NCBI RefSeq assembly: GCF_030811555.1
Contig: NZ_JAUSQZ010000001.1
Span: 1,798,001-1,862,000, forward strand
Origin: Kineosporia succinea
GTDB taxonomy: Bacteria > Actinomycetota > Actinomycetes > Actinomycetales > Kineosporiaceae
DNA: 64,000 nucleotides
Reading direction: 5' to 3'
How positions within the stretch are numbered: the first letter of the stretch is position 1; each line of letters starts with the position of its first letter. Shown in pieces: positions 52,956 to 61,878 of this stretch. Below the pieces are notes generated by a model. The model saw only the letters and a list, made by a program, of their open reading frames with translations. It had not been told where the DNA came from and searched no databases. The position numbers and the translations under genes were made by a program.

Positions 52956-53867
52956 TCAGGTGGTCGAGTCGGTCGTGCCACCCGTGGTGCCGTCGGTGGT
53001 GCCACTCGTGCCGTCCTGGCTCTGGCCCTGACCGAGCTGGCCCTGATCCTGACCGAACTGGCCCTGCCCCTGACCGAACTGACCGAACGGCGAGGTGCCG
53101 CTGGAGTCCTGGGACGTGCCGGTGCCGTCCTGCGTGCCGGTGCCACCCTGCGTCCCACCTTGGGTGCCGCCCTGGGTCCCACCCTGAGTACCGCCCTGAG
53201 TACCGCCCTGGGTACCGCCCTGCGTGCCACCCTGGCCCGGGAAGCCGCCCTGGCCGCCCTGTCCCATCTGACCGCCGAAACCGCCACCCGGGAAACCGCT
53301 CTGGTCGCTGGTGGTGGACGAGGCGGAAGCCCCCCGATCGTGGCCGACCACGTAACCGGTCGCGAAACCGACACCGAGCAGCAGGATGCCCCCGATGACC
53401 GCCGCCGCCACGGGCGTCTTCAGTTTCTCGGTGAGACTGCCACCCCTGCCCCCGGCGGCCACCGGGACACCGCCGAGCTGGTCCTGCGGGACCTCGAAGG
53501 TGAGACCTGACTGCTGCGGGTAGGGCCCCGGCTGACCGGGACCGATCAGGGTCGTCGACTGCACCGACCGGCCCGGCTGCGCGATCTGGTCCGGCTGCGC
53601 GATCTGGCCCGGCTGCCCGGCCTGGCCCGACGGCAGGGACTGCACGGGCTGCGCCTGGTGACCCGGCTGGATCGGCTGGGTCGGCTGGGTCGACTGCACC
53701 GGCTGACCGGGCTGCGTCGGTGCCCCGGGCTGACCGGAGGCCGGCTGCGGCGGGGCCCACATCGGGGTGCCCGATGCCTGCGTCTGGTTCTGGGCGTCGC
53801 TGCGGACAGGGGCCGGGTGGTTGTCCACCGGCACCGCGGTCGTCGTCTGCCCCTGGTTTTCTGCCAT
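52956..53867 (-). CDS. Single-pass membrane protein with Pro/Gln and GGTQ repeats, 303 aa
   Basis: The protein has three parts: a Gln/Pro-rich cytoplasmic half (about 1-145) with repeats like QPGQIAQPDQ, one membrane helix (about 155-178, AAAVIGGILLLGVGFATGYVV), and an outside tail dominated by Gly, Gln, Thr and Ser with seven or more tandem GGTQ units. No catalytic domain is present. It may be a surface or scaffold protein. ATG53867 (MAENQGQ) is used; upstream codons look non-coding. The low complexity makes homology inference unsafe. Confidence 0.7.
   Translation of the reverse strand: MAENQGQTTTAVPVDNHPAPVRSDAQNQTQASGTPMWAPPQPASGQPGAPTQPGQPVQSTQPTQPIQPGHQAQPVQSLPSGQAGQPGQIAQPDQIAQPGRSVQSTTLIGPGQPGPYPQQSGLTFEVPQDQLGGVPVAAGGRGGSLTEKLKTPVAAAVIGGILLLGVGFATGYVVGHDRGASASSTTSDQSGFPGGGFGGQMGQGGQGGFPGQGGTQGGTQGGTQGGTQGGTQGGTQGGTQGGTGTQDGTGTSQDSSGTSPFGQFGQGQGQFGQDQGQLGQGQSQDGTSGTTDGTTGGTTDSTT
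53143..53234 (-). repeat. 12-bp tandem repeat encoding GGTQ
   Basis: Seven full 12-bp units plus a partial eighth, each encoding Gly-Gly-Thr-Gln within the tail of the protein above. Units differ mainly at synonymous positions. Confidence 0.9.
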
Positions 53868-53977
53868 GTCCCCAGAGTTCGGCCCTCCGATGGGGAGATC
53901 CCGCATCCGCGCTGTGAACCAGCTATGAGATGCCCTCCGCGTGCTGTGCCCTCGCAGACGACACCCCGTGGACGACA

Positions 53978-54018
53978 ACGGGAGCCGGCGGCCACCCTCC
54001 GTGGCCACCGGCTCCCGT
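53978..54018 (-). terminator. Terminator of the ABC-2 operon
   Basis: An 11-bp stem, ACGGGAGCCGG (53978-53988) with CCGGCTCCCGT (54008-54018), and inner GGCCAC/GTGGCC. Confidence 0.88.
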
Positions 54019-54036
54019 CCCCTCCCGGAAGAGGCC

Positions 54037-54822
54037 TTACTTCACCTCACGCCGCACCGTGCGCACGGCCCCGATCACCAGGGGCGCGACCATCCAGAGC
54101 GCCACCGTGGCCAGGACCTTGGCCCACTCCTGCCCGCTGATGCCCTCGGCGTTGATGAGCACCTCGAGCGTCGCGTTCGGGTTGAGCCACTCGCTCGGCG
54201 TCTGCAGGGCCGAGAACATCGAGGCCAGGCTGAACACGATCGGCAGGGCGAAGAAGCAGACGATCGCCACCGGGGTGTTGCCGAACAGCAGGCCGAACCC
54301 GACGCCGATCGCGAAGTTGATCGCCACGAAGAGCACCAGCTCGGCGACGACCACCGCGGTCACGTCCCACGGGTCGCGCGCACCGGAGAACAGCGTGGCG
54401 ACGGCGGCCACCGCCAGCGTGACGGCCATGGTGATCACCGAGAGCACCAGCGCCGCCAGCAGTTTCGCCGCGATCACCTTGCCCCGCTGCGGCACCAGGG
54501 TGAAGGTGGTGAGGGCGGTGCGCTGACTCCACTCGCTGGTGACCGTCATGATCCCCAGCACCGGCCCGAAGACCGTGATCGGGAACGCGGCCAGCTGCAC
54601 GTAGGTCAGCAGGGTGCTGTCGTCGTCGCCCCAGATCGCCATCGCCCCGATCACCAGGGCCACCAGACCCGCGGTGATGATGAGCAGCCAGCGCCCGGCC
54701 CGGGTGTCGGCCATCTTGCGCAGCTCGATCCGGGTGAGCGTGAGCATGCTCGGGCGGTTGACCTTCAGGTCTTGCGTGGCGCCGGGCGCGGCCCAGGCGG
54801 GCAGGGCGGTCTGGGCGCTCAT
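54037..54822 (-). CDS. ABC-2 type transporter permease, 261 aa
   Basis: Six membrane helices of the ABC-2 type are seen, starting near residue 45 after a cytoplasmic helix (LTLTRIELRKMADTRAGRW). TVTSEWSQRTALTTFTLVP is the conserved loop found in antibiotic and bacteriocin efflux permeases. The ATG overlaps the ATPase gene stop (ATGA). The divergent kinase/regulator pair on the other side of the operon suggests drug-induced export, as in peptide-antibiotic resistance modules. Confidence 0.9.
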   Translation of the reverse strand: MSAQTALPAWAAPGATQDLKVNRPSMLTLTRIELRKMADTRAGRWLLIITAGLVALVIGAMAIWGDDDSTLLTYVQLAAFPITVFGPVLGIMTVTSEWSQRTALTTFTLVPQRGKVIAAKLLAALVLSVITMAVTLAVAAVATLFSGARDPWDVTAVVVAELVLFVAINFAIGVGFGLLFGNTPVAIVCFFALPIVFSLASMFSALQTPSEWLNPNATLEVLINAEGISGQEWAKVLATVALWMVAPLVIGAVRTVRREVK

Positions 54823-55751
54823 CGGACGGCCTCCATCGGGGCGTTGTTGACGGCTCCGGCCGGGGCGGCGGCCGTCGCGGTGGCGGTGAGCTGCAGGAAG
54901 AGGGCCTCGAGCCCGGCCCCGTCGGCCGGGCGCAGCTCGCTGAGCACGGTGCCGGAGGCGGCTGCGGCCTGACCGACCACCAGTGCCTCGGCGTCGACGA
55001 GCAGCGCGCCGTCGGCGGTCGGGGTGACCTTGACGCCCTGCTGGGCCAGGGCCTGGCCCAGCCGCTGCGGGTCGAGGGCCCGCACCAGGGTGCCCGCCCC
55101 GGCGAGCAGTTCCTTCTTGCTGCCGTCGGCGGCGATGCGGCCGTTGCCGATCACCACCAGGTGGTCGGCCACCGCCTCGACCTCGTGCAACAGGTGCGAC
55201 GAGAGCAGCACCGTGCCGCCCCGGTCGGCGAACTCCCGCAGCAGACCGCGCATCCAGAAGATGCCCTCGGGGTCGAGGCCGTTGGCCGGCTCGTCGAGCA
55301 CCAGCGTGGACGGGTTGCCGAGCAGGGAGTGCGCCAGGCCGAGGCGCTGGCGCATGCCGAGCGAGTAGTTGCCGACCCGCTTGTCGGCGGCCTTCTTGTC
55401 GAGGCCGACCAGGTCGAGCACCTGCACGACCCGCTCGCGGGGCAGGCCGAGCAGCATGGAACCGAGGGTGAGCACCTCCCGGCCGGTGCGGCCGGGGTGC
55501 TGTGCGGAGGCGTCGAGCAGCACACCGACCGCGCGCCCGGGGTTGGGCAGGCTGCGGTAGGGAATGCCATCGATCAGTGCACGCCCGCTGGTCGCGGGGG
55601 TGAGGCCGGCCAGGATCCGCATCGTGGTGGACTTACCGGCGCCGTTCGGACCGAGGAAGCCGGTCACGGTGCCCGTCTCACAGCGGAAGGAGACATCGGC
55701 GACGGCCGTCTGGCTGCCGTATCTCTTCGTCACGTTCTCGATCTCGATCAC
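54819..55751 (-). CDS. ABC transporter ATP-binding protein (drug export type), 310 aa
   Basis: Walker A (GPNGAGKST), signature (YSLGMRQRLGLA), Walker B (LVLDEPANGLD) and the H-loop (SSHLLHEVE) are intact. The C-terminal 80 residues form the small domain usual in CcmA/DrrA-like exporters. GTG55751 with upstream AAGGA is the start. It is the first gene of a two-gene exporter operon and diverges from the sensor kinase. Confidence 0.94.
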   Translation of the reverse strand: MIEIENVTKRYGSQTAVADVSFRCETGTVTGFLGPNGAGKSTTMRILAGLTPATSGRALIDGIPYRSLPNPGRAVGVLLDASAQHPGRTGREVLTLGSMLLGLPRERVVQVLDLVGLDKKAADKRVGNYSLGMRQRLGLAHSLLGNPSTLVLDEPANGLDPEGIFWMRGLLREFADRGGTVLLSSHLLHEVEAVADHLVVIGNGRIAADGSKKELLAGAGTLVRALDPQRLGQALAQQGVKVTPTADGALLVDAEALVVGQAAAASGTVLSELRPADGAGLEALFLQLTATATAAAPAGAVNNAPMEAVR

Positions 55752-55914
55752 GGGAACAACCTTTCCTTGCCGGTAGCCCTCCCCGCGTCCGTCTTCGGAC
55801 CGATTCGAGGCCCCCTCGGTCCACCTCCGGGTTAGACGAAAGTCGGTCCCCCGGCATACCTCGGGTATCCCTGGGGTGATGGTGACGGCCCGTTCGGGTG
55901 CCTACGGTGGCGGG

Positions 55915-57153
55915 GTGAGCCTCGAATCCCCCGCGATGTCCGGCTGGCTACCGGGCGAGATGAACAGAATGACGGACGCGGGTGGGCACCGCCCGCGGTC
56001 GGGTCGCGACTGGGCGGTCGACACCCTGTTGTTCCTGCTCGCGGGGCTCATGGTGGTCCTGCTCATGGTCACCGCCGAGCCCGACCGGCCCCCTCACCCG
56101 GTGCTGCAGGGGCTCGACGTGGCGCTCGGGGTCCCCTGCATCCTGCTGCTGTGGTGGCGCCGGCGGTGGCCGGTGCGGCTTGCCTTCCTGATGGCCCCGC
56201 TCACCGCGGTCTCGGCGATCGCGGGTCTGCCGGCCCTGGCCCTGTACTTCACCGTGATCGTGCACCGGCCGCTGCGGCACCTGCTGCCGCTGGGCCTGCT
56301 CAACCTGGCCGCCGGCTGCCTGAGCCTCTACGTCCGGCCCGATCTCAACGGCAGCAGCGCCCTCGGCAACCTGTTCATCAACGTGCTGCTGATCTCCGCG
56401 GTGACCGCCTGGGCCCTGTTCACCCGGGCCCGGCGCCAGCTGGTGGTCTCGCTGCGCGACCGGGCCGAACGGGCCGAGAGCGAGCGCAACCTGCTGCTCG
56501 AGCAGGCCCGGGCCTCCGAGCGCACCCGCATCGCCCGCGAGATGCACGACGTGCTCGGCCACCGGATCTCGCTGATCACCATGCACGCGGGCGCCCTGGA
56601 GTTCCGCGCCGACAAGGCCGGGCCCGAGGTGGCGGAGTCGGCGGCGGTCATCCGCGCCAGCGCGCACCAGGCCCTGCAGGAGCTGCGCGAGGTGATCGGC
56701 GTGCTGCGCACCCACGGCGACGAGGACATCCCCGACCGTCCGCAGCCCACGCTCGGCGACATCCCCGACCTGGTCGAGGAGTCCCGCCGGGCCGGCATGA
56801 ACGTCTCGCTCGAGCTGGGGGCGCAGGCCGGGGGCCTGATCGGGCGCACGGTCTACCGCATCGTGCAGGAGGGCCTGACGAACGCCCGCAAGCACGCCCC
56901 GCACACCGCGGTCCGGGTCACGGTGACGGGCGCCCCCGGCACCGGCATCGACGTCACGGTGGTCAACCGCGCACCCCTGGCCCCGCCCGACGAGATGCCC
57001 GGGGCCGGGCAGGGTCTGGTCGGCCTGGCCGAGCGGGTGAATCTGGGGCAGGGGCGACTCGAGCACGGGCGCACCACCACCGGCGACTTCCGGCTCCGGG
57101 CCTGGTTGCCCTGGCCCGTGGACGAGGACGAGGCTGGGGCCCGTGACGTCTGA
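55915..57153 (+). CDS. NarL-type sensor histidine kinase, 412 aa
   Basis: Four to five membrane helices (about 30-155) are followed by HisKA_3 with the phospho-acceptor in REMHDVLGHRISLITMHAG (near residue 215) and HATPase motifs (RIVQEGLTNARKHA, GQGLVGLAERV). Short loops between the helices suggest sensing within the membrane, as in bacitracin- or envelope-stress kinases. GTG55915 has TACGGT six bases upstream; a longer frame from 55876 adds unlikely residues. It overlaps its response regulator gene by 11 bases and diverges from the ABC exporter. Confidence 0.93.
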   Translation: MSLESPAMSGWLPGEMNRMTDAGGHRPRSGRDWAVDTLLFLLAGLMVVLLMVTAEPDRPPHPVLQGLDVALGVPCILLLWWRRRWPVRLAFLMAPLTAVSAIAGLPALALYFTVIVHRPLRHLLPLGLLNLAAGCLSLYVRPDLNGSSALGNLFINVLLISAVTAWALFTRARRQLVVSLRDRAERAESERNLLLEQARASERTRIAREMHDVLGHRISLITMHAGALEFRADKAGPEVAESAAVIRASAHQALQELREVIGVLRTHGDEDIPDRPQPTLGDIPDLVEESRRAGMNVSLELGAQAGGLIGRTVYRIVQEGLTNARKHAPHTAVRVTVTGAPGTGIDVTVVNRAPLAPPDEMPGAGQGLVGLAERVNLGQGRLEHGRTTTGDFRLRAWLPWPVDEDEAGARDV

Positions 57154-57829
57154 CAAGACCCGGGTCCTGATCGTCGACGACGACGCGCTGGTGCGCGCGG
57201 CGCTGCGGATGATGCTGTCCGGCAGTGACGAGGTGGAGGTCGCCGGGGAGGCGGACGACGGTTCGCAGGTGCCGGCCGTGGTGCGCGAGACCCGGCCGGA
57301 CGTGGTGCTGATGGACATCCGGATGCCGCGCGTCGACGGCCTGGCCGCCACCGAGCAGCTCACCCGCGAACCCGGTGCGCCGCAGGTGATCGTGCTGACC
57401 ACGTTCGACGCCGACGAGTACGTGCTGCGCGCGCTGCGGGCCGGGGCCAGCGGGTTCCTGCTCAAGGACACCCCGCCCGCCGACCTGGTGCGGGGCATCC
57501 GCACGGTGGCCGCGGGCGACGCCATGCTCTCGCCCGCCGTGACCCGGCAGCTGATCCGGCACGTCGGCGCCCCGCCCACGGTGCCCGACCACGCCAAGCG
57601 CCGCGCGGCCGCCCGCACCCGTCTGGACCCGCTGAGCGACCGCGAGCGCGAGGTGGCCGTGGCGGTGGGGCAGGGCCGGTCGAACGCGGAGATCGGCGAG
57701 GAGCTCTACATGAGCGTCGCCACCGTGAAAGCTCATGTGTCCCGGGTGATGACGAAGATCGGGGTGTCGAACCGGGTGCAGATCGCGATCCTCGCCCACG
57801 ACGCCGACCTGGACCCTCCGACCCGTTAG
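57143..57829 (+). CDS. NarL/LuxR-type response regulator, 228 aa
   Basis: The receiver (about 5-125) has Asp11-13, phospho-acceptor Asp58 (MDIRMPRVDG) and a Lys in FLLKDTPP. The LuxR helix-turn-helix (about 160-222) reads LSDREREVAVAVGQGRSNAEIGEEL. Translation is coupled to the kinase by an 11-base overlap. The divergent ABC-2 exporter operon is the most likely target. The transcript has no clear hairpin before the next, convergent gene. Confidence 0.95.
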   Translation: MTSDKTRVLIVDDDALVRAALRMMLSGSDEVEVAGEADDGSQVPAVVRETRPDVVLMDIRMPRVDGLAATEQLTREPGAPQVIVLTTFDADEYVLRALRAGASGFLLKDTPPADLVRGIRTVAAGDAMLSPAVTRQLIRHVGAPPTVPDHAKRRAAARTRLDPLSDREREVAVAVGQGRSNAEIGEELYMSVATVKAHVSRVMTKIGVSNRVQIAILAHDADLDPPTR

Positions 57830-57883
57830 AGGCTGTTCGCGGGCTCCGGCGCGCGTCGGGTCCGAGGCTCGGCCGGGGCCGGG

Positions 57884-59254
57884 TCAGGGCAGGTTGCGCG
57901 CGGCCTTGGCGGTCGCGAAGGTCTGCACGACGTTGCGCGTGACCATGACCGCGACCTGCTGCGAGCGGGCGTCGACCTGGATGCGGCGGCCGGACGCGTC
58001 GGTGCAGGCGTTGCTGATCGTGCACGCCCAGGCCTGGGTGCCGGCGGTGAAGATCCCGGCGCCGGAGTCCTTCTCGAGGTAGCTGGTGGCCTGGGTGGCG
58101 CCGCAGTCGAGGTCGGCCGAGGCGACCACGGTGGCGCCCTGCGACTCGTTGAGCCGGTCGAGCCGCCCGGAGACCAGCTGCGGCAGCACCTCACCGTTGT
58201 CGGCCGAGGTGCCCCGGAAGCCCCACCACGACGGGTCGGTCACGCGCAGGCCGGTGGGCTCGGCGGCGGTGCAGGTGGCGGCCGAGCCGGTGAGGCGGGT
58301 GGACGACGCGGTCGCCAGGGCGGCGACGGTGAACGTGCGCCCGTCGGCGCCCTGCAGGACGACGTTGGTCTGGGCCGACCCGGCTCCGAAGAACGCCAGG
58401 TTGGTACCGCCCTCGACGGCGTCGTTCACCGCGTTGCGCATGCGGGCGGTCCAGTAGCGGCTGTCGCCGTCGACCAGCAGCGCGGTGGCGCCGTCGGCGA
58501 GCTCCGGGGCGGTGGCCAGGTCGGCGTCGGTCAGGTACACGACATCCGTTCCGGTGCGCTCGATCTGGGCGATCAGCCCGGCCTCGGCGAGCAGCCCGCC
58601 GCTGCCGTCGCCGGTGAGGTACGGGCGGTTCAGCGTGACCTTGCCGCCCTGCTGTGCGGAGGTCGCCCGGCCGGTCGCGGCCCAGGTCATCGGGGAGGTC
58701 ACGACGACCACCCGGCCGGCCACACCGTTGCGCCCGGTGGTGACCGTCAGCGGCACGTAGCGGCTGGCCGCGCCCAGGTCGAGACGGATCAGGTAGGCCC
58801 CCTCGGGCCAGCCGGTGGTGTCGACGGTGGCGGTCGAGGTCCATGACGCGGGAGCGCCGGTCTGCGGGGTGGCCTGGTAGACGGCCTGCTGCACCTGACG
58901 CGCACCGGCTCCGGCGTACCAGCCGAGGCGGTAGGCGGTGGCCTGCACCGGCCCCTCGCCCTTCAGGAAGAGGGGAACCTTGTCACCGGGGGACGCGGTG
59001 GTCGCTCCGGCGTACGCGGCCAGTCCGGAGGCGCGCCCCTGGGCGGCGGTGATGCGCCACTCGCGGGTGCCGGGGAGGGCGTTCTCCTCGCCGACGGTGC
59101 CCGCAGCGGCCGCGCTCACCAGCCCGCCGCGCACCTGGGAGGTGGCCTGCGAGTCGTCGGCGGAGCCGGATCCACCCGCACTGAGCAACCCGGCCAGGCC
59201 ACCGAGAGCGGCGAGGGCGGTCACGGCGAGAACACGCTGGGACGGCACGACCAC
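57884..59254 (-). CDS. Large secreted protein resembling the N,N-dimethylformamidase large-subunit domain, 456 aa
   Basis: An N-terminal signal (hydrophobic residues about 7-25) is followed by a Gly/Ser stretch. The region WRITAAQGRASGLAAYAGATT, PGDKVPLFL and YRLGWYAGAGARQV resembles the start of the domain in the DMFase large subunit and related actinobacterial exported proteins. Later parts have ALLVDGDSRYW, FFGAGSAQTN and WWGFRGTSADNG. Catalysis is not shown, and several cysteines near the C-terminus suggest disulfides. GTG59248 is an alternative start, eight bases after CAGAAT. It stands alone between the response regulator and desaturase genes. Confidence 0.65.
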   Translation of the reverse strand: MVVPSQRVLAVTALAALGGLAGLLSAGGSGSADDSQATSQVRGGLVSAAAAGTVGEENALPGTREWRITAAQGRASGLAAYAGATTASPGDKVPLFLKGEGPVQATAYRLGWYAGAGARQVQQAVYQATPQTGAPASWTSTATVDTTGWPEGAYLIRLDLGAASRYVPLTVTTGRNGVAGRVVVVTSPMTWAATGRATSAQQGGKVTLNRPYLTGDGSGGLLAEAGLIAQIERTGTDVVYLTDADLATAPELADGATALLVDGDSRYWTARMRNAVNDAVEGGTNLAFFGAGSAQTNVVLQGADGRTFTVAALATASSTRLTGSAATCTAAEPTGLRVTDPSWWGFRGTSADNGEVLPQLVSGRLDRLNESQGATVVASADLDCGATQATSYLEKDSGAGIFTAGTQAWACTISNACTDASGRRIQVDARSQQVAVMVTRNVVQTFATAKAARNLP

Positions 59255-59335
59255 TGATTCTGTCGGGCACCTACCGTCCGGTGCCAATTGGCCAGCTCGA
59301 CCCGTGCGTCACTTCCTTCACACGGCCCCCGGGGC

Positions 59336-59374
59336 TTGCGCAACCTACGGGTTCGTAGCTTACGGTTGCGTAAG
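59336..59374 (+). promoter_or_regulatory. Desaturase promoter with tandem palindromic operators
   Basis: Two adjoining perfect palindromes, CTACG-GGTT-CGTAG (59345-59358) and CTTACG-GTTG-CGTAAG (59359-59374), have centres 15 bp apart. TTGCGC (59336-59341) and TACGGT (59361-59366), 19 bases apart, are a possible promoter lying across them. The form is typical of TetR-family fatty-acid regulators; no such gene is adjacent. Confidence 0.7.
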
Positions 59375-59420
59375 AAAGCGGCCCGGACGGGCCGCCATGA
59401 CGCCATCGACAGGGGTTGCC

Positions 59421-60389
59421 ATGACCGCCGGCGAGATCGAGGGAACAGCGGGGCGGAAACCCCGCCGCGCGCAGCTCCCCCTGACCTACGGACGCAAGAG
59501 CAGCACCGAGATCGCCTTCCTCTGGTTCTTCGTCACCGCGCCCCTCCTGGCCGTGGCCGCCGCGATTCCGGTGGCCTGGATCGGCGGCTGGCTGGGCTGG
59601 ACCGACGTCGTGCTGTTCGTGGTGATGTACCTGTTCACCGGGCTCGGAGTGACGGTCGGCTTCCACCGCTACCTGACCCACGGCGCGTTCAAGGCCAAGC
59701 GCCCGATGCGGATCCTGCTCACGGTCGCGGGCACGATGGCGATCGAGGGTGCGCCGATCCGCTGGGTCGCCGACCACCGCCGTCACCACCAGTTCTCCGA
59801 CGAGGAGAACGACCCGCACTCCCCCTGGCGTTTCGGCGAGAGCGTGCCGGCCCTGGCCAAGGGCATGCTCTGGGCGCACATGGGCTGGCTGTTCACGCGG
59901 GAGAACTCGAACTCCCGGCGGTTCGCCCCCGACCTGGTGGCCGATCGCGACATCCGTTTCATCCAGCGCAATTTCGTGGCCTTCCTGCTGCTCAGCCTGT
60001 TCGGCCCGGCGGTCGTGGGCGGGCTGGTGACGCAGTCGTGGCACGGTTTCGTCACCGCGTACTTCTGGGCCGGGCTGGTGCGCGTGGGCCTGATCCACCA
60101 CGTCACCTGGTCGGTGAACTCGGTCTGCCACGTGCTGGGCGAGCGCCCGTTCCGCACCACGCTGAAGGACCGCGCCTCGAACGTCTGGCTGCTGGCGATC
60201 CCGAGCTTCGGCGAGTCGTGGCACAACCTGCACCACGCCGACCCGACCTGTGCGCGGCACGGGGTCGACCCCGGCCAGATCGACATCTCGGCCCGGCTCA
60301 TCTGGCTGTTCGAGAAGGCCGGGTGGGTCTGGGACGTGAAGTGGCCCAAGGAGAAGCGGATCGACGCCAAGCGCGTGGTGACTCAGTAG
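59421..60389 (+). CDS. Acyl-CoA/fatty acid desaturase, 322 aa
   Basis: This membrane di-iron desaturase has the three histidine boxes in order: HRYLTH, HRRHH and HNLHH. Four membrane helices flank them. It introduces a double bond, probably delta-9, into acyl chains and so controls membrane fluidity. ATG59421 is chosen for the AGGGG seven bases upstream; ATG59397 is in frame eight codons earlier. The paired palindromes just upstream suggest repression by a fatty-acid-responsive TetR regulator. It ends in a 50-bp palindromic terminator shared with serS. Confidence 0.94.
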   Translation: MTAGEIEGTAGRKPRRAQLPLTYGRKSSTEIAFLWFFVTAPLLAVAAAIPVAWIGGWLGWTDVVLFVVMYLFTGLGVTVGFHRYLTHGAFKAKRPMRILLTVAGTMAIEGAPIRWVADHRRHHQFSDEENDPHSPWRFGESVPALAKGMLWAHMGWLFTRENSNSRRFAPDLVADRDIRFIQRNFVAFLLLSLFGPAVVGGLVTQSWHGFVTAYFWAGLVRVGLIHHVTWSVNSVCHVLGERPFRTTLKDRASNVWLLAIPSFGESWHNLHHADPTCARHGVDPGQIDISARLIWLFEKAGWVWDVKWPKEKRIDAKRVVTQ

Positions 60390-60399
60390 GCGACCAGAA

Positions 60400-60449
60400 C
60401 GAACGAGGGACGCGTCGGCACCCGTGGGTGCCGACGCGTCCCTCGTTCG
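60400..60449. terminator. 50-bp perfect palindrome, bidirectional terminator
   Basis: Bases 60400-60423 are the exact reverse complement of 60426-60449 (24 bp, GT centre). It lies between the convergent desaturase and serS genes. Confidence 0.88.
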
Positions 60450-60459
60450 CGTGGTCGGC

Positions 60460-61749
60460 TCAGTCGGTCTTGCCGTCGGCGTGGATCGTGCTGAAACCGG
60501 TGTACTTGGCGAGCACCTCGGGGATCACGATCGACCCGTCGGCCTGCTGGCCGTTCTCGAGCACCGCGGCCATCGTGCGCCCGATCGGCAGGCCCGACCC
60601 GTTGAGCGTGGCCACGAACTCGCGCTTGCCGTCTTCGGTGCGGGTGCGGATGTTCGCACGCCGCGCCTGGAACTGGCCGCAGTCCGAGCAGCTCGAGATC
60701 TCGCGGTAGGTGTCCTGGCCGGGCAGCCAGACCTCCACGTCGTAGGTGCTCTGGCTGCCGAAACCGGTGTCCCCGGCGGCCAGCAGGATGGTGCGGTGGG
60801 CCAGGCCCAGGCGCTGCAGAACCGTCTCGGCGTGGCCGACCAGCTTCTCCAGCTCGTTCTGCGACTGCGAGGCCGCGACGATGCGGACCATCTCGACCTT
60901 CTCGAACTCGTGCAGCCGGATCAGGCCGCGCGTGTCCCGGCCGTACGAACCGGCTTCCGAGCGGAAGCAGGGCGTCCACGCGGTGTAGGCCAGCGGCAGC
61001 TCACCGGGCTCGACGATCTCGTCGGCGTGCAGGTTGGTGAGCGGGACCTCGGCCGTCGGGATCAGGTAGAGGTCACGGGTGCCGGCCTGGGTGCGGAACA
61101 GGTCTTCCTCGAACTTGGGCAGCTGCCCGGTGCCCTCGAGCGCGCTCGGCATGACCAGGTGCGGCACCGAGAACTCGGTGTAGCCGTGCTCACGGGTGTG
61201 CACGTCGAGGAAGAACGAGGCCAGGCCACGCTCGAGGGCCGCACCGGCACCGCGGGCCACGCGGAAGCGCGGTCCCGAGAGCTTGGTGGCGCGGGCGAAG
61301 TCGAGGATGCCGGTGCGCTCGCCCAGCTCGACGTGGTCGAGCGGGGTGAAGTCGAACTGCGGCGGCGTGCCCCAGCGGCGCACCTCGGTGGCGTCTTCGT
61401 CGCTGAAGCCGTCGGGCAGCCGGTCGAGCGGCAGGTTGGGGATGCTCAGCATCAGGTCGCGCAGATCCGCGGCCGCCGCCTCGGCGCTCTCCTCCGCCGC
61501 CTTGATCTGGTCTTTCAGCTCGCGGGCGCGCTCTTTCAGCGCGGTGACGTCACCGCCGGCCTTGGCGGTCCTTCCCACCTCCGCGGCCGCCTTCTTGGAC
61601 TCCGCGCGCAGGTCGTCGGCGGTCTTGATGCCGGCGTTGCGGGTGGACAGCAGCTCTTCCAGGGCAGCCGTGTCGAGGTCGTACCCCCGGCGGGCGAGAC
61701 GGCGGACCGCCTCGGTTCCCGGGTCGAGCAGGGCGCGCGGGTCGTGCAT
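60460..61749 (-). CDS. serS: Serine--tRNA ligase, 429 aa
   Basis: SerS charges tRNA-Ser. The N-terminal coiled-coil arm (about 30-105, RAESKKAAAEVGRTAKAGGD) is followed by the class II core with motif 2 (TPCFRSEAGSYGRDTRGL) and motif 3 (NGSGLPIGRTMAAVLEN). The length is standard. AAAGG seven bases before ATG61749 selects that start over a GTG or ATG 15 bases upstream. It is a single gene with no upstream T-box-like leader visible. Confidence 0.98.
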   Translation of the reverse strand: MHDPRALLDPGTEAVRRLARRGYDLDTAALEELLSTRNAGIKTADDLRAESKKAAAEVGRTAKAGGDVTALKERARELKDQIKAAEESAEAAAADLRDLMLSIPNLPLDRLPDGFSDEDATEVRRWGTPPQFDFTPLDHVELGERTGILDFARATKLSGPRFRVARGAGAALERGLASFFLDVHTREHGYTEFSVPHLVMPSALEGTGQLPKFEEDLFRTQAGTRDLYLIPTAEVPLTNLHADEIVEPGELPLAYTAWTPCFRSEAGSYGRDTRGLIRLHEFEKVEMVRIVAASQSQNELEKLVGHAETVLQRLGLAHRTILLAAGDTGFGSQSTYDVEVWLPGQDTYREISSCSDCGQFQARRANIRTRTEDGKREFVATLNGSGLPIGRTMAAVLENGQQADGSIVIPEVLAKYTGFSTIHADGKTD

Positions 61750-61878
61750 CGAAGGACCTTTCACCAGGTAGGGCTTTTGCCTCGATCGATGCTACCGGCG
61801 CCGGGCAGTCCAGCTCTCTTGCTTATTCGCGTGGCGTGCTTGCCTCTCGTGTTCACCCCGGGCCGACAGAATGCCGCC

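Noticed and set aside
43688-53234. Tandem repeats considered as CRISPR arrays
   Set aside because: Units are contiguous (35 bp and 12 bp) with no unique spacers, one lies inside a coding sequence, and no cas genes are present.
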